NCBI RefSeq assembly: GCF_035325945.1
Contig: NZ_DAOKYX010000015.1
Location: 10,620-74,619 of the forward strand
Length of the DNA: 64,000 bases
Source: Parvibaculum sp035325945
Lineage (GTDB): Bacteria; Pseudomonadota; Alphaproteobacteria; Parvibaculales; Parvibaculaceae
Direction: 5' to 3'
Shown here: positions 42,967-52,556 of the stretch, piece after piece
How the letters are laid out: every line of letters starts with the position of its first letter
Position numbering within the stretch: position 1 is the first letter of the stretch
Program-made: the position numbers and the translations under genes
The notes under the pieces: generated by a model
Database searches by the model: none
What the model was told of the DNA's origin: nothing
Seen by the model: only the letters and a program-made list of their open reading frames with translations

Positions 42967-44525
42967 GGATTTCCGGCGCTCAAGGCGCGGCGCATGACCT
43001 TGCCGTTTGCCGTGCGTGGAAGCCCATCGACGAAGATGACTTCTCGCGGCCGTTTGTAGGCGGCGAGCTTCCTCTCCGCATGGGCGAGAATGGACGCCGC
43101 ATCCGGCTCGGAGGCATCCTTCGGCACGATGAAGGCGGCGATGACGCTGACATCGTCGCGCACGCGCATCTCCGTCACCGCAACTTCAGCAACATCCGGA
43201 TGATCGGAAAGCACCGCCTCGACCTCCGCTGGCGAGACGCGATAGCCCATCGCGTTCATCACATCGTCGGCGCGGCCATGGTACCAGAGATATCCGTCCT
43301 CATCGAAAGAGGCGAGATCGCCGCCGATGAACCAGTCGCCACGATAGACCTCGCCTTCTTCCTCCGGGCGCTGCCAGTAGCCGAGCATAAGGCCGGGATC
43401 GCTGCGGTGGACAGCGAGGAGGCCCGTTTCTCCGGCGGGCAGAGGTTCCGTTCCGCCTTCGAGAGGCAGGGCGGCGACAGAGCGGCCGGGCTGCGGCCTG
43501 CCGGGGCTGCCGGGGCGTATCTCCATGTCGGGCCCGGTCGAGATGTAGGTCGAACACTCGCTCATGCCGAGCGCTTCATAGAGGTTCTTGCCGGTCGTCT
43601 TTCGCCACAAGTCGAGTAGCGCGGGCGAAAGCGCCTCGCCCGCCGTCAGCCCGTGGCGCAGCGCTGAAAGGTCGTATGCTGACAGATCGCAATATTTGAG
43701 GATCTGGCGGTAGAGCGTCGGCACGGCGGCAAAGAGCGTCGCCCTTGTGTGCTCAAGAAGCTTCGGCCAGATCTGCACGTCTTTCGGGCCGTTATAGAGA
43801 ACCGTCGTCGCGCCGTTCGCCCACGGATCCGTGAGTCCGACGCCGAGCGTATAGGTCCAGTTGAAGGCGCCCGCGTGAAGCACGATGTCGTCGGCGCTCA
43901 TGCCGTACCAGCCCCGATACATGGGCCTGCGCCCCCAGGCGCTTCGCTGCGCGTGCAGCACGCCCTTGGGCCGGCCGCTCGTGCCGGAGGTGTAGACGAG
44001 AAAGGCCGGATCGTCCGCTTCCGTATCGGCATAGTCCGACATCGGCGCGTGCGATTTGAGGCGCTCGACCATCCGCTCGTCGATGACGCGCGCGGCGCCG
44101 GGCGCGACCGCCATGCCGCTTGCGACCGCCACGGCCGACGCGCGCGAATCCTTCAGCAGAAACTCCGCTTCCGCCTCGGTCAGTTGCGAAGACGAAGGCA
44201 GCGGCACGAGGCCCGCGGCGATGGCACCGAAGAAGAGAAGCGCATAGTCGCTCGTATTCGGCATGCGGATCATCAACCGCTCGCCGGGGAGAAATCCTTC
44301 GGCGAAGAGCCCGGCCGCAATCCGGCGAACGGCATCGTCAAGCGCGGCATAGGTCCAGCGCTCGGCTCCCTCGAGCGGCGCATCCGCGTCGGAAACGACG
44401 ACGAGCGCAATCTTGTTCGGATGCTCGGCCGCGCTCCGCGCAAGGCAATAGCGCGCCATGTTGAAGTGCCGGGGCGGCTGCTCGCCGGTGAACCCGCGAG
44501 CCTGTTTCGGAGCGGAATGGGACAT
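42957..44525 (-). CDS. AMP-dependent acyl-CoA synthetase/benzoate-CoA-ligase-like
   Basis: Activates a carboxylic acid to its CoA thioester through an acyl-AMP. The P-loop-like motif YTSGTSGRPKG and the hinge region WYHGRADDVMNAMGYRVSPAEVE are intact; the catalytic Lys is in PRTANGKVMR near the C-terminus. 522 residues. It resembles benzoate-CoA ligases and medium-chain ligases. Starts possible at 44525 (used) or 44537. Divergent from the racemase gene. Confidence 0.9.
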   Translation of the reverse strand: MSHSAPKQARGFTGEQPPRHFNMARYCLARSAAEHPNKIALVVVSDADAPLEGAERWTYAALDDAVRRIAAGLFAEGFLPGERLMIRMPNTSDYALLFFGAIAAGLVPLPSSSQLTEAEAEFLLKDSRASAVAVASGMAVAPGAARVIDERMVERLKSHAPMSDYADTEADDPAFLVYTSGTSGRPKGVLHAQRSAWGRRPMYRGWYGMSADDIVLHAGAFNWTYTLGVGLTDPWANGATTVLYNGPKDVQIWPKLLEHTRATLFAAVPTLYRQILKYCDLSAYDLSALRHGLTAGEALSPALLDLWRKTTGKNLYEALGMSECSTYISTGPDMEIRPGSPGRPQPGRSVAALPLEGGTEPLPAGETGLLAVHRSDPGLMLGYWQRPEEEGEVYRGDWFIGGDLASFDEDGYLWYHGRADDVMNAMGYRVSPAEVEAVLSDHPDVAEVAVTEMRVRDDVSVIAAFIVPKDASEPDAASILAHAERKLAAYKRPREVIFVDGLPRTANGKVMRRALSAGNPQR

Positions 44526-44668
44526 GAATGTCTTCATACGGTCGGCCGCCGATGGAGGCAAGCATATCCCCTCAAGGCCGACCCTACGTCAGTCCACCGG
44601 GCGTTTACGCCCCGCGCGTCTGCGGCTAAAAGAACGGACTACGAATAGCCAACCAAGGGAGCGAGATA

Positions 44669-45799
44669 ATGGGTAGCGGGCCGCTGTCAGGCATCAAGGT
44701 CGTCGAATTCGCAGGCATTGGGCCGGGCCCGTTCTGCGGCATGCTTCTGGCGGATATGGGCGCGGAGGTCGTTCGCATCGATCGCAAGGGCACGCGCGGC
44801 GGCTCGAAGTTCGACATTGCCAGCCGCGGCAAGCGCTCCATCGCGCTTGATCTGAAGAAGCCCGAAGCGGTCGAAACCGCGCTCAAGCTGATCGAGAAGG
44901 CCGACATTCTCCAGGAAGGATTCCGCCCCGGCGTCATGGAACGCCTTGGCCTCGGGCCCGATGTCTGCCTCAAGCGCAACCCGAAGCTCGTTTACGGCCG
45001 CATGACCGGCTGGGGCCAGACGGGCCCCCTCGCGCCGACGGCGGGCCACGACATCAACTATATTTCGCTGACGGGCGCGCTTCACGCGATCGGCCGCCCG
45101 GGCGAGAAGCCGGTGCCGCCGCTCAACCTCGTCGGCGATTTCGGCGGCGGCGCGCTCTACCTCGCAATGGGTATGCTCGCGGCGCTTGTCGAGGCGAACA
45201 GGACCGGCAAGGGGCAGGTCGTCGATGCGGCGATGACGGATGGCGCCACCTCGCTGATGGCGATGTTCTACGGCTTCACCGCTTCGGGCATGTGGCAGGA
45301 GCCGCATGGCACGAACATGCTCGATGGCGGCGCGCATTTCTACGACACCTATGAGACGAAGGACGGCAAGTGGATTTCGATCGGTTCGATCGAGCCGCAG
45401 TTCTACGCCATCCTGCGCGAGAAGGCCGGGCTCACCGACGCCATCTGGGACGCGCAGATGGACCGGGCCAAGTGGCCGGAGCTGAAGGCGAAGATCGAAG
45501 CCGTCTTCAAGACCAGGACGCGCGACGAGTGGTGCGCGATCATGGAGGGCACGGATATCTGCTTCGCGCCGGTTCTCTCGATCACGGAAGCGAAGGATCA
45601 TCCGCACAACAAGGCGCGTGAGACGATCGTCGTCGTCGATGGCGTGGCGCAGCCCAACATCGCGCCGCGCTTCTCGCGCACGCCCTCCAAGATTCAGGGG
45701 CCGGTGCCGCAGGTCGGCGAGAACACGCTCGAGGTGCTGAAGGGCTGGGGCTTCTCCGACGGCGACGTCGAGAGCCTGAAGAAGGCGGAAGCAATTTGA
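44669..45799 (+). CDS. CaiB/BaiF CoA-transferase family, alpha-methylacyl-CoA racemase-like
   Basis: Racemises 2-methylacyl-CoA esters, needed to degrade branched chains. It retains the AMACR catalytic pair: His in GHDINYISLTGAL and Asp in NLVGDFGGGALYL. N-terminal SGIKVVEFAGIGPGPFCGMLLADMGAEVVRID is a family hallmark. 376 residues. The stop overlaps the phosphatase start, so the two genes are coupled; the acyl-CoA ligase lies divergently upstream. Confidence 0.92.
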   Translation: MGSGPLSGIKVVEFAGIGPGPFCGMLLADMGAEVVRIDRKGTRGGSKFDIASRGKRSIALDLKKPEAVETALKLIEKADILQEGFRPGVMERLGLGPDVCLKRNPKLVYGRMTGWGQTGPLAPTAGHDINYISLTGALHAIGRPGEKPVPPLNLVGDFGGGALYLAMGMLAALVEANRTGKGQVVDAAMTDGATSLMAMFYGFTASGMWQEPHGTNMLDGGAHFYDTYETKDGKWISIGSIEPQFYAILREKAGLTDAIWDAQMDRAKWPELKAKIEAVFKTRTRDEWCAIMEGTDICFAPVLSITEAKDHPHNKARETIVVVDGVAQPNIAPRFSRTPSKIQGPVPQVGENTLEVLKGWGFSDGDVESLKKAEAI

Positions 45800-46554
45800 C
45801 CGCCACGCCGGGGCTGACGGGCCGGCGGCGCATCTATCTGATGCGCCACGGCCATGTCGATTATTTCGGACCGGAGATCGCCGCCGCCGGCGGAGATACA
45901 AAGGTCGTTCCGTTGACATCGCGCGGTCAGGAGCAGGCGATCGCGGCAGGCCGGGCCCTGTCGCAAGTCCGCTTCGACCGGGCGATTTCATCCGGTGTTC
46001 CGCGCACGAGGGAGACGGCCGGTTTCGTGCTGGCCGAACAGCCCGCCGATGCGTGCCCGCAACTCGAGACGGAAGGCGAACTCGTCGAGATTCACGGCGG
46101 CCGCTTCGCCAATGTGAAGAGCCGCGCGGAGCTTGCCGCGCAGATGGCCTTTCATTTTTCCTATGCGTCGGACCCCGGCGCGCGAATGCTCGAGGACGGC
46201 GAGCTTTTCACCGAGGCCGAGCGTCGCGCCGTCGGCGTCATCAGGCGGCTTCTCGCGGAGCCGGGCTGGCAGACCATGCTGATCGCGGCGCATGAGGGCA
46301 TCAATCGGCTGATCCTCGGCTGGGCGGCGCTTGGCGCCCGCGGCAGCGGGCTTGCCGCCGTTCACGCTTTCGAGCAGGACCCGGCCTGCATCAATGTCAT
46401 CGATTTCGACATGGTACCGAATGCCGACGGAAGCCCCGGCACGGAGATCGAGCGGGCGCTCATCAAGGCCGTCAATGTCACGCCCTATAACTACGTGAAG
46501 CACGGCATGAACATGACGAGCCTCGAGGCGATCTTCGCACGCACGCCGCGCTGA
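45796..46554 (+). CDS. Histidine phosphatase superfamily protein
   Basis: 252 residues of the phosphoglycerate-mutase-like fold. The catalytic RHG is in YLMRHGHVDYFG, the second His in LIAAHEGINRLIL, and conserved Arg in AISSGVPRTRETA. Substrate unknown. TTG start overlapping the TGA of the racemase gene suggests translational coupling. A small hairpin (GAAAGCG-CGC-CGCTTTC, 46555-46571) follows. Confidence 0.87.
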   Translation: MTATPGLTGRRRIYLMRHGHVDYFGPEIAAAGGDTKVVPLTSRGQEQAIAAGRALSQVRFDRAISSGVPRTRETAGFVLAEQPADACPQLETEGELVEIHGGRFANVKSRAELAAQMAFHFSYASDPGARMLEDGELFTEAERRAVGVIRRLLAEPGWQTMLIAAHEGINRLILGWAALGARGSGLAAVHAFEQDPACINVIDFDMVPNADGSPGTEIERALIKAVNVTPYNYVKHGMNMTSLEAIFARTPR

Positions 46555-46571
46555 GAAAGCGCGCCGCTTTC
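46555..46571. terminator. Weak hairpin between convergent genes
   Basis: A 7-bp stem with a 3-base loop and a 3-T end, between the histidine phosphatase and the solute-binding protein. Confidence 0.3.
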
Positions 46572-46574
46572 ATC

Positions 46575-48392
46575 TCACGGCTGCGTCCCGATCCACCAGG
46601 CGTCGATCCGGTAGCCATAGAGCGATATGCGCGGGGGAACCTTCACCCGGTTCCAGAGCGCAACCCATTGCGTCGGCGAATAGAAGAGGGGAATGACGTA
46701 ATTCCCGGCCATGAGCACGCGATCGAGCGCGCGGACGGCGGCCACGAATTCCTCATGCGTCCGGGCCGCCAGCATCGCCTCGATCATGGCGTCGACGGCC
46801 TTGCTCTTCACGCCCATATAGTTGCGCGTGCCGTTCTCGTCGGCGGCGGCCGAGCCCCAATAGAAGCTCTGCTCGTTGCCCGGCGACAGCGACTGCGACC
46901 ACTCATAGAAGATCATGTCGTAATCATAGGCATCGAGGCGGCCCTGATACTGGCTCGCATCGACGTTCCGCACGCGCGCATCTATGCCGGCGCGGCGGAC
47001 CATATTCGCATAGACGAGGGCGAGCCTCTCATCGGCCGGCGTCGCCACGAGGATCTCGAATGAAAGCGGCGCATTGGTCGCGGCGTTCACGACCTTTCCG
47101 TCCCGAATGTCGTAACCGGCCTCGCGCAGCAGCGCCAATGCCTTCTGGCGGTTCATGCGGTTCTGGCCCGAGCCCTCGCTCACCGGCGCCTCGTAGCCAC
47201 GCGCCATGATATCGGGGGTGACGGCATCGGGAAACGGCGCCAGAAGCTCGCGCTCACGCAGACTGGCGGCCCGCGCATGCGACGAGAGTTCGGAATTGTC
47301 GAAGTAGCTCTCGGTGCGCTTGTAGGCGTTGTGGTAGAGCGTCCTGTTCGTCCACTCGAAGTCGAAGAGAGAGGTGAGGGCAACCCGCACGCGCCTGTCG
47401 GCAAAGAATGGACGGCGCGTATTGAAGACCAGCGCCTTCATGCCCGAGGGCATGGCCGTTTCAAAAGCGATCTTGCGCACTTGCCCGGCTTTCGCCGCCG
47501 GAAAATCATACTCGCCCGTCCAGCGCCCGGGGTCGGTTTCCGGCCGCGCATCGTAGAGCCCGGCCTTGAACGCCTCGAAGGACGAATTCGTGTCGCGATA
47601 GTAGTCATAGATAACGCGGTCGATGTTGTAGCGGCCCCGGTTCACGGCAAGCTCGCGCCCCCAGTATTTCGGGTCGCGGCGATAGGCGATGCGCGCGCCG
47701 GGTTTCACCTCGTCCACGACATAGGGACCGCTGCCCACGGGCGCCTCCAACCCGGACTGATCGAACGATCTCTTTTCGTAGACATGTTTCGGGATGATGG
47801 GCATGAGACCGAGAATGAGCGGCATTTCACGGTCGGGCGTGTGGGTGTCCCCGCTTGGGGCGAGAATGAATTTGACGGTTCTTGCGTCCGGCCGTTCGAT
47901 CCTGGTGACCTTGGAATAATAGGTCCGGTAGTTGGGCCTGCCCTTGTCGCGCAAGGTTTTGAGCGAATAGACGACATCGTCGACCGTGACCGGCGTGCCG
48001 TCTGAAAATCGCGCCTCCGGTCTTAGGCGGAAAGCGACCCAACTCCTGTCCGGCGGCGTCTCTATGGTTTCGGCGAGAAGCCCGTATAGGCTGAAGGGCT
48101 CGTCATAGCCGCGCGCCATGAGGCTCTCGAACACCTGTTCACGCAAGCCGACGGCCGCCGTTCCCCTGACGATGAACGGATTGAGGCTGTCGAAGGTTCC
48201 GACGGCGGCGAAACGGATGGTTCCACCCTTGGGCGCGTCCGGGTTGGTGAAACTGAAATGATGGAAATTCTCGGGATAGAGCGGCTTGCCATGCATGGCG
48301 ATGGCGTGGCTGGGGCCTGCCTCGGCCGGCATCGGCAGCGCCAGGACGCCGAGAGCCATGATGGCGCCGAACAGCACAAGACAAAATCTCAC
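46575..48392 (-). CDS. Extracellular solute-binding protein family 5 (YejA-like)
   Basis: 605-residue periplasmic peptide-binding protein. Signal peptide MRFCLVLFGAIMALGVLALP...AEA; the mature N-terminus HGKPLYPENFHHFSFTNPDAPKGG closely follows the YejA pattern (oligopeptide and microcin C uptake). GGAGG lies eight bases before the GTG at 48392; an upstream GTG at 48428 would add 12 residues and spoil the signal peptide. No ABC permease or ATPase genes adjoin, so it is an orphan here. Confidence 0.9.
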   Translation of the reverse strand: MRFCLVLFGAIMALGVLALPMPAEAGPSHAIAMHGKPLYPENFHHFSFTNPDAPKGGTIRFAAVGTFDSLNPFIVRGTAAVGLREQVFESLMARGYDEPFSLYGLLAETIETPPDRSWVAFRLRPEARFSDGTPVTVDDVVYSLKTLRDKGRPNYRTYYSKVTRIERPDARTVKFILAPSGDTHTPDREMPLILGLMPIIPKHVYEKRSFDQSGLEAPVGSGPYVVDEVKPGARIAYRRDPKYWGRELAVNRGRYNIDRVIYDYYRDTNSSFEAFKAGLYDARPETDPGRWTGEYDFPAAKAGQVRKIAFETAMPSGMKALVFNTRRPFFADRRVRVALTSLFDFEWTNRTLYHNAYKRTESYFDNSELSSHARAASLRERELLAPFPDAVTPDIMARGYEAPVSEGSGQNRMNRQKALALLREAGYDIRDGKVVNAATNAPLSFEILVATPADERLALVYANMVRRAGIDARVRNVDASQYQGRLDAYDYDMIFYEWSQSLSPGNEQSFYWGSAAADENGTRNYMGVKSKAVDAMIEAMLAARTHEEFVAAVRALDRVLMAGNYVIPLFYSPTQWVALWNRVKVPPRISLYGYRIDAWWIGTQP

Positions 48393-48579
48393 CCGGTCCG
48401 CCTCCGTCTTGCCGCAATCCTCCGGCACCTCTACCAGAATCGGCAGTAAGGTTACTTCAAATCTTTCCCGTTTTCGGGTTGATCAAGGCAATCTGGATAT
48501 CTCTATAATCCGCGGCGGCCCGGCCGGTGCGCCTGTCGCGTTTTGCAGGCCGATCTGAGGCCCAAGAAAGGATCACCCC

Positions 48580-49155
48580 ATGTCTTTCCGTCGCGCGGCG
48601 TTCGGCGTATTCGCCGCAGCACTCATTGCGCCCTTTGTCGTTACGGCTTCGATGGCGGCAGAGCCCGCCAAACCTGATGCGTCCGCCGCCACGGCGGAGC
48701 AGGCGCCGAAGCCGGTCATCAAGAAATTTGGCGTCTGGGCGACGCGTTGCGACCTCAATCCCAAGGACGCCAAGCAGAAGGAATGCCACGCCTTCGTCGA
48801 CATTCGCGTCGAGGATGGCAAGCAGCGCATCCTTTATCTGGGCGTCGGCTACATTCCGAAGAAGACCGACGGCAGCATGTTCATCTTCGCGGTCACGCCG
48901 CTCGGAACGATCCTGCCGCCCGGCCTCGGCATCAGCATCGACAACAAGACCAAGTTCGGCGGCCCGTTCCTCTTCTGCCTGCCGATGGGGTGCCAGGCCG
49001 AGGCGCCGTTGACGGCCGAGCAGTTGAAGGCGCTGAAAAGCGGCAAGGAGCTTGACGTCATTTTCAAGCATGCCGGGCAGGGCGATGTGAAGGTTCCGGT
49101 CAAGCTTGACGGCTATTCCAAGGCCATCGCCGATCTGCCGAAGCCGAAGGCCTAA
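48580..49155 (+). CDS. IalB-family exported protein
   Basis: 191 residues with a signal peptide (residues 1-26) and the invasion-associated locus B fold: FGVWATRCDLNPKDAKQKECHAFVDIRV, TPLGTILPPGLGISIDNK and FLFCLPMGCQAEAPL. Four Cys probably form two disulfides. The family is widespread in alphaproteobacteria and not restricted to pathogens; the role is unclear. Its stop overlaps the convergent acyltransferase by four bases. Confidence 0.88.
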   Translation: MSFRRAAFGVFAAALIAPFVVTASMAAEPAKPDASAATAEQAPKPVIKKFGVWATRCDLNPKDAKQKECHAFVDIRVEDGKQRILYLGVGYIPKKTDGSMFIFAVTPLGTILPPGLGISIDNKTKFGGPFLFCLPMGCQAEAPLTAEQLKALKSGKELDVIFKHAGQGDVKVPVKLDGYSKAIADLPKPKA

Positions 49156-49889
49156 TCCTCACGCGTCGGGGAGAATACGCTGCGGAGCCATCCGAACAGT
49201 GTGTTCTCCCGAAGCAGATAGCGCATCAGCCTGTCCATGTCGCGCTCGCCGAGCGCCGGATCGTTGAAGAGATCGGCGCGCTTGCGCATGGCGCGCGACG
49301 TGTCGAGTTCGCGGACGACGCGAGCGGGATTTCCGGCGGCGATCGAGTTGGCCGGTATGTCGCGCGTCACGACCGAGCCAGCGCCAATGATGCTGTTCTC
49401 GCCGATCCTGACGCCCTTGCCGACGATGACGCGCACGCCTAGCCAGACATTCTCGCCAATGACGATCGGGGCGTGCTTGTCCAGCTCACGCGTCCGGTCA
49501 TAGGTGTCGTGCCAGTCGGAATCCGAGATGTAGCAACCGCTCGCGATCATTGTGTTGGAGCCGATCTCGATGCTTTCCGAAGCGATGATCTGAGTTCCCG
49601 GACTCACCAGCACATAGTCGCCGAGCGTCAGGCGTCCTTCGCGGCCATCCGTCGTCCATGTGCAGAGGCGGGTGGGGTTGCCGCGCGAGGCGTGGATATG
49701 GGCACAGGCGCCGACGCGGATATTACCGCCCCAGATCTCTATGTCGCGCGGACTGGTGACCGAGAGGCCCGGGCCGACGGCATCGAATGCGGGGGCGATG
49801 TATTTCTTCGTATAGAAACGAAGCCAACCATTCTGCAGCCGCCGAATGAAATATGGCCTTCTGTCGCGCCGCACCGCTTGCCCTCCCAT
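49152..49889 (-). CDS. Left-handed beta-helix acyltransferase (maltose/galactoside acetyltransferase-like)
   Basis: 245 residues of hexapeptide-repeat protein: SPGTQIIASESIEIGSNTMIASG, then the catalytic region SDSDWHDTYDR and the C-terminal IIGAGSVVTRDIPANSIAAGNPARVV. It probably acetylates a sugar hydroxyl of a surface polysaccharide or lipid. The N-terminus is uncertain: ATG 49889 (MGGQAVRR) has no good ribosome site, and the frame continues to a GTG at 49958. Confidence 0.85.
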   Translation of the reverse strand: MGGQAVRRDRRPYFIRRLQNGWLRFYTKKYIAPAFDAVGPGLSVTSPRDIEIWGGNIRVGACAHIHASRGNPTRLCTWTTDGREGRLTLGDYVLVSPGTQIIASESIEIGSNTMIASGCYISDSDWHDTYDRTRELDKHAPIVIGENVWLGVRVIVGKGVRIGENSIIGAGSVVTRDIPANSIAAGNPARVVRELDTSRAMRKRADLFNDPALGERDMDRLMRYLLRENTLFGWLRSVFSPTRED

Positions 49890-50006
49890 ATGGAGGGGCA
49901 AGGCGCCGGCGGGGCCCGTCCCTCCCGCGCCTGTGACGGCGCCAGAGACCGATAGCACGAGCCGCCGGCCCGCTTCATCCGAATTCGTCGCCGGGGAGGG
50001 TGGGGC

Positions 50007-50339
50007 TCAGTGAGCGTTCTTGAGACGGATGGTATAGGCGCCGTCGCGCATCGGGCCGAACATCTCGTTCACCTGCGGGTGGCGGACAGGCTTGCCGGAA
50101 TCATCTGCGAGGAGGTTCTGCTCGGAGACATAGGCGACATATTCGGTTTCGGAGTTCTCGGCGAGCAGGTGGTAGAAAGGCTGGTCCTTGCGCGGACGAA
50201 CCTCTTCGGGGATCGACTGCCACCATTCTTCCGTATTGTTGAAGGTCGGATCTACATCGTAGATGACCCCGCGGAAGGGATAGATCCTGTGGCGCACGAT
50301 CTGGCCGATCCTGAATTTCGCCTGCCGGTTGATCTCCAT
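50007..50339 (-). CDS. hspQ: Heat shock protein HspQ
   Basis: 110 residues. FRIGQIVRHRIYPFRGVIYDVDPTF, PFYHLLAEN and AYVSEQNLLADDSGKPVRHP match the YccV/HspQ hemimethylated-DNA-binding-like family, which in enterobacteria modulates Lon proteolysis. The ATG at 50339 has GGAGAG upstream. It stands alone. Confidence 0.93.
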   Translation of the reverse strand: MEINRQAKFRIGQIVRHRIYPFRGVIYDVDPTFNNTEEWWQSIPEEVRPRKDQPFYHLLAENSETEYVAYVSEQNLLADDSGKPVRHPQVNEMFGPMRDGAYTIRLKNAH

Positions 50340-50403
50340 GGCGTTGTTTGCTCTCCAGAAAAACACATAAAGAATATCAGGTGGGCTGGGTCACCGGGAA
50401 GCC

Positions 50404-51300
50404 CTATCGCGCGGGCATGATCCCCTGCAACTCGCGGCAGCCGATGAGGTGAACGCCACGCGTGGAAAGCGCGGAACGGACGCGCCCCGACGCCAGCAGT
50501 TCATAATCGCTCACGCGGGAACGCCAATCGGGGCAGATGGCGCGTATCTCCTCCGTGTCATGGGCGGGGTGAAAGACGACATAACCGATCTGCCCGGGCT
50601 CGATGTGCCGGACCATGTCGAGGGTGCGGTCCAGCCGATCCTCCTCGATCGAAAGCGAGAGCTGGAGGATACGATCGAGCATGGGCACGCCCTCGGCCTC
50701 GAGCGCCATCGTCCTGGCGGTGAGTTCGGTCGCGGTCGGTTCGTCATAGCCGCCCTTGCGCCATTGCTCGGGCCGGAGCCTGAGGCCGAAGGGCGGAACG
50801 CCGGCAGAGAGCGCCGCCTCTACGAAAGGCTCGTAGAGCCGCGAATCCATGACCGATCCCATATGCGTGTCGAGATGGGTGGGCTCGATCCCGGCCTCGC
50901 GCGCCATCGCGATCTGGAGGCCGAGTTCGGTGCCGACGGCATCCGCCCGCGCATTGGCCGCGACTTCCGCCGATGTGCGGGGGAAGCAGCGCTCCGCATC
51001 CATGAGGCCGCTTGCCGGATCGCGCGTCGAAACGGGGCCCCAGCGATAGCCGGCCCATTCGCTCGTCAACGTGGCATGTATGCCAAGATCGGCGTCGGGA
51101 TGCGCGCGCGCCCAGGCAGCCGTCGCGCGAAACCAGGGGCAGGGCACCATGACCGAGCCACAGGTCACTTCACGCCGTTCCCACAGATCGGCAAAGGCGC
51201 TAAGTGAAGCTCCACACATACCCACATCGTCGACATGGAGAATGGCGACCCGGTCGCTTTCCGCAAATCCAAGTTTCGCCAGTGCCGGATTGGGTTCCAT
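50404..51300 (-). CDS. YdjC/ChbG-family carbohydrate deacetylase
   Basis: 298 residues, a beta/alpha-barrel deacetylase. Metal-binding and catalytic motifs: LHVDDVGMC (Asp-Asp), HLDTHMGSV and VFHPAHDTEE. ChbG removes acetyl from chito-oligosaccharides; the substrate here is not certain. GGGGGAG lies six bases before the ATG at 51300. Its frame remains open upstream to 51960, antisense to the OYE gene, which is not coding. Confidence 0.87.
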   Translation of the reverse strand: MEPNPALAKLGFAESDRVAILHVDDVGMCGASLSAFADLWERREVTCGSVMVPCPWFRATAAWARAHPDADLGIHATLTSEWAGYRWGPVSTRDPASGLMDAERCFPRTSAEVAANARADAVGTELGLQIAMAREAGIEPTHLDTHMGSVMDSRLYEPFVEAALSAGVPPFGLRLRPEQWRKGGYDEPTATELTARTMALEAEGVPMLDRILQLSLSIEEDRLDRTLDMVRHIEPGQIGYVVFHPAHDTEEIRAICPDWRSRVSDYELLASGRVRSALSTRGVHLIGCRELQGIMPAR

Positions 51301-51438
51301 GCAGCGCTCCCCCCTGTTCGATTTTGACGCCCCGATCTGCAAAGCGGCGATTGCGCTTCGGTGCCGGTGAGCCAATATGACATCAATTGAAATTTGCCGT
51401 GAATCCCAAGGTTCCACGGCGCCAATATGGAGAAACTG

Positions 51439-52542
51439 ATGAGCCGATCCGTCGCCCCTCTGTTCCGGCCCTTCACGATCAACGGCCTGACGCTCGAAAA
51501 CCGCATCGTCATGGCGCCCATGACGCGCTCGAAATCGCCTGGAAGCATTCCGGGACCTGAAGTCGCGGCCTATTACCGCCGCCGGGCCGAGAACATGACG
51601 GGCCTCATCATCACCGAGGGCACCACGGTCAACGATCCCGTGTCGTCGATGGATGTGAACATTCCGAATTTCTACGGCGATGCGCTCAAGGGATGGAAGC
51701 GCGTCGTCGAGGAGGTTCACGGCGTCGGCGGCAAGATCATGCCGCAGCTCTGGCATGTCGGCATGGCGCGCAACCCGAAAGGCAATGTCGCCAATCCGGA
51801 CGTGCCGAGCGCCGGTCCCTCGGGCCTGTCGAAGCCGGGCAAGCAGGTCAGCGAGCCGATGACGAAGGCGCATATCCAGAGCGTGGTCGATGCCTTCGCC
51901 CGCGCGGCCGCCGATGCGCGCGAGCTTGGTTTCGACGGCGTCGAGCTGCATGGCGCGCATGGCTACCTCATCGACCAGTTCCTTTGGGAGGGGCTCAACC
52001 AGCGCGACGACGAATATGGCGGCAGCATGCTGAAGCGCGAGCGTTTCGCCATCGAGATCATCGAGGCGGTGCGGCGCGAGGTCGGCAAGGACTATCCGCT
52101 CATCCTGCGTCTTTCACAGTGGAAGCAGCAGGACTACACCGCGCGGCTCGCGCCGACGCCGGAGCTTCTCGGCGAATTCCTGAAGGTGCTTTCGGAAGCG
52201 GGCGTCGATTGCTTCCATTGCTCGCAGCGCCGTTTCTGGGAGCCGGAGTTCGAGGGCTCGACGCTCAATTTCGCGGGCTGGGCAAAGAAGCTCACCGGCA
52301 AGCCGTCGATCACGGTCGGCAGCGTCAGCCTCTCGGGCGAGTTCATCGGCTCCTTCCAGGGCCAGTCCTCGGAAGCGACGGGGATCGACGATCTTCTCGC
52401 GCGACTGGAGAATGACGAGTTCGATCTCGTCGCGGTCGGCCGGGCGCTGCTCGTCGATCCGGAATGGTCGCGCAAGATCCATGAAGAGCGCTATGAGGCG
52501 CTCATGCCCTTCAAGCCTGAAGCGCTTGCGACGCTTTACTGA
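51439..52542 (+). CDS. Old yellow enzyme-type NADH:flavin oxidoreductase
   Basis: FMN beta/alpha barrel of 367 residues that reduces activated C=C bonds. Typical parts: LFRPFTINGLTLENRIVMAPMTR at the N-terminus, PQLWHVG, and the substrate His pair in ELHGAHGYLIDQFLW; VGRALLVDPEW is the phosphate-binding end. ATG at 51439 has GGAG six bases upstream; ATG 51427 is in frame earlier. Convergent with the CitE-like gene and followed by a perfect hairpin. Confidence 0.92.
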   Translation: MSRSVAPLFRPFTINGLTLENRIVMAPMTRSKSPGSIPGPEVAAYYRRRAENMTGLIITEGTTVNDPVSSMDVNIPNFYGDALKGWKRVVEEVHGVGGKIMPQLWHVGMARNPKGNVANPDVPSAGPSGLSKPGKQVSEPMTKAHIQSVVDAFARAAADARELGFDGVELHGAHGYLIDQFLWEGLNQRDDEYGGSMLKRERFAIEIIEAVRREVGKDYPLILRLSQWKQQDYTARLAPTPELLGEFLKVLSEAGVDCFHCSQRRFWEPEFEGSTLNFAGWAKKLTGKPSITVGSVSLSGEFIGSFQGQSSEATGIDDLLARLENDEFDLVAVGRALLVDPEWSRKIHEERYEALMPFKPEALATLY

Positions 52543-52556
52543 CGGGCTTTCGTTCT

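Noticed and set aside
51301..51960. Upstream extension of the YdjC-like frame
   Set aside because: It is antisense to the OYE gene; the ATG at 51300 has an excellent ribosome site and starts at the conserved domain.
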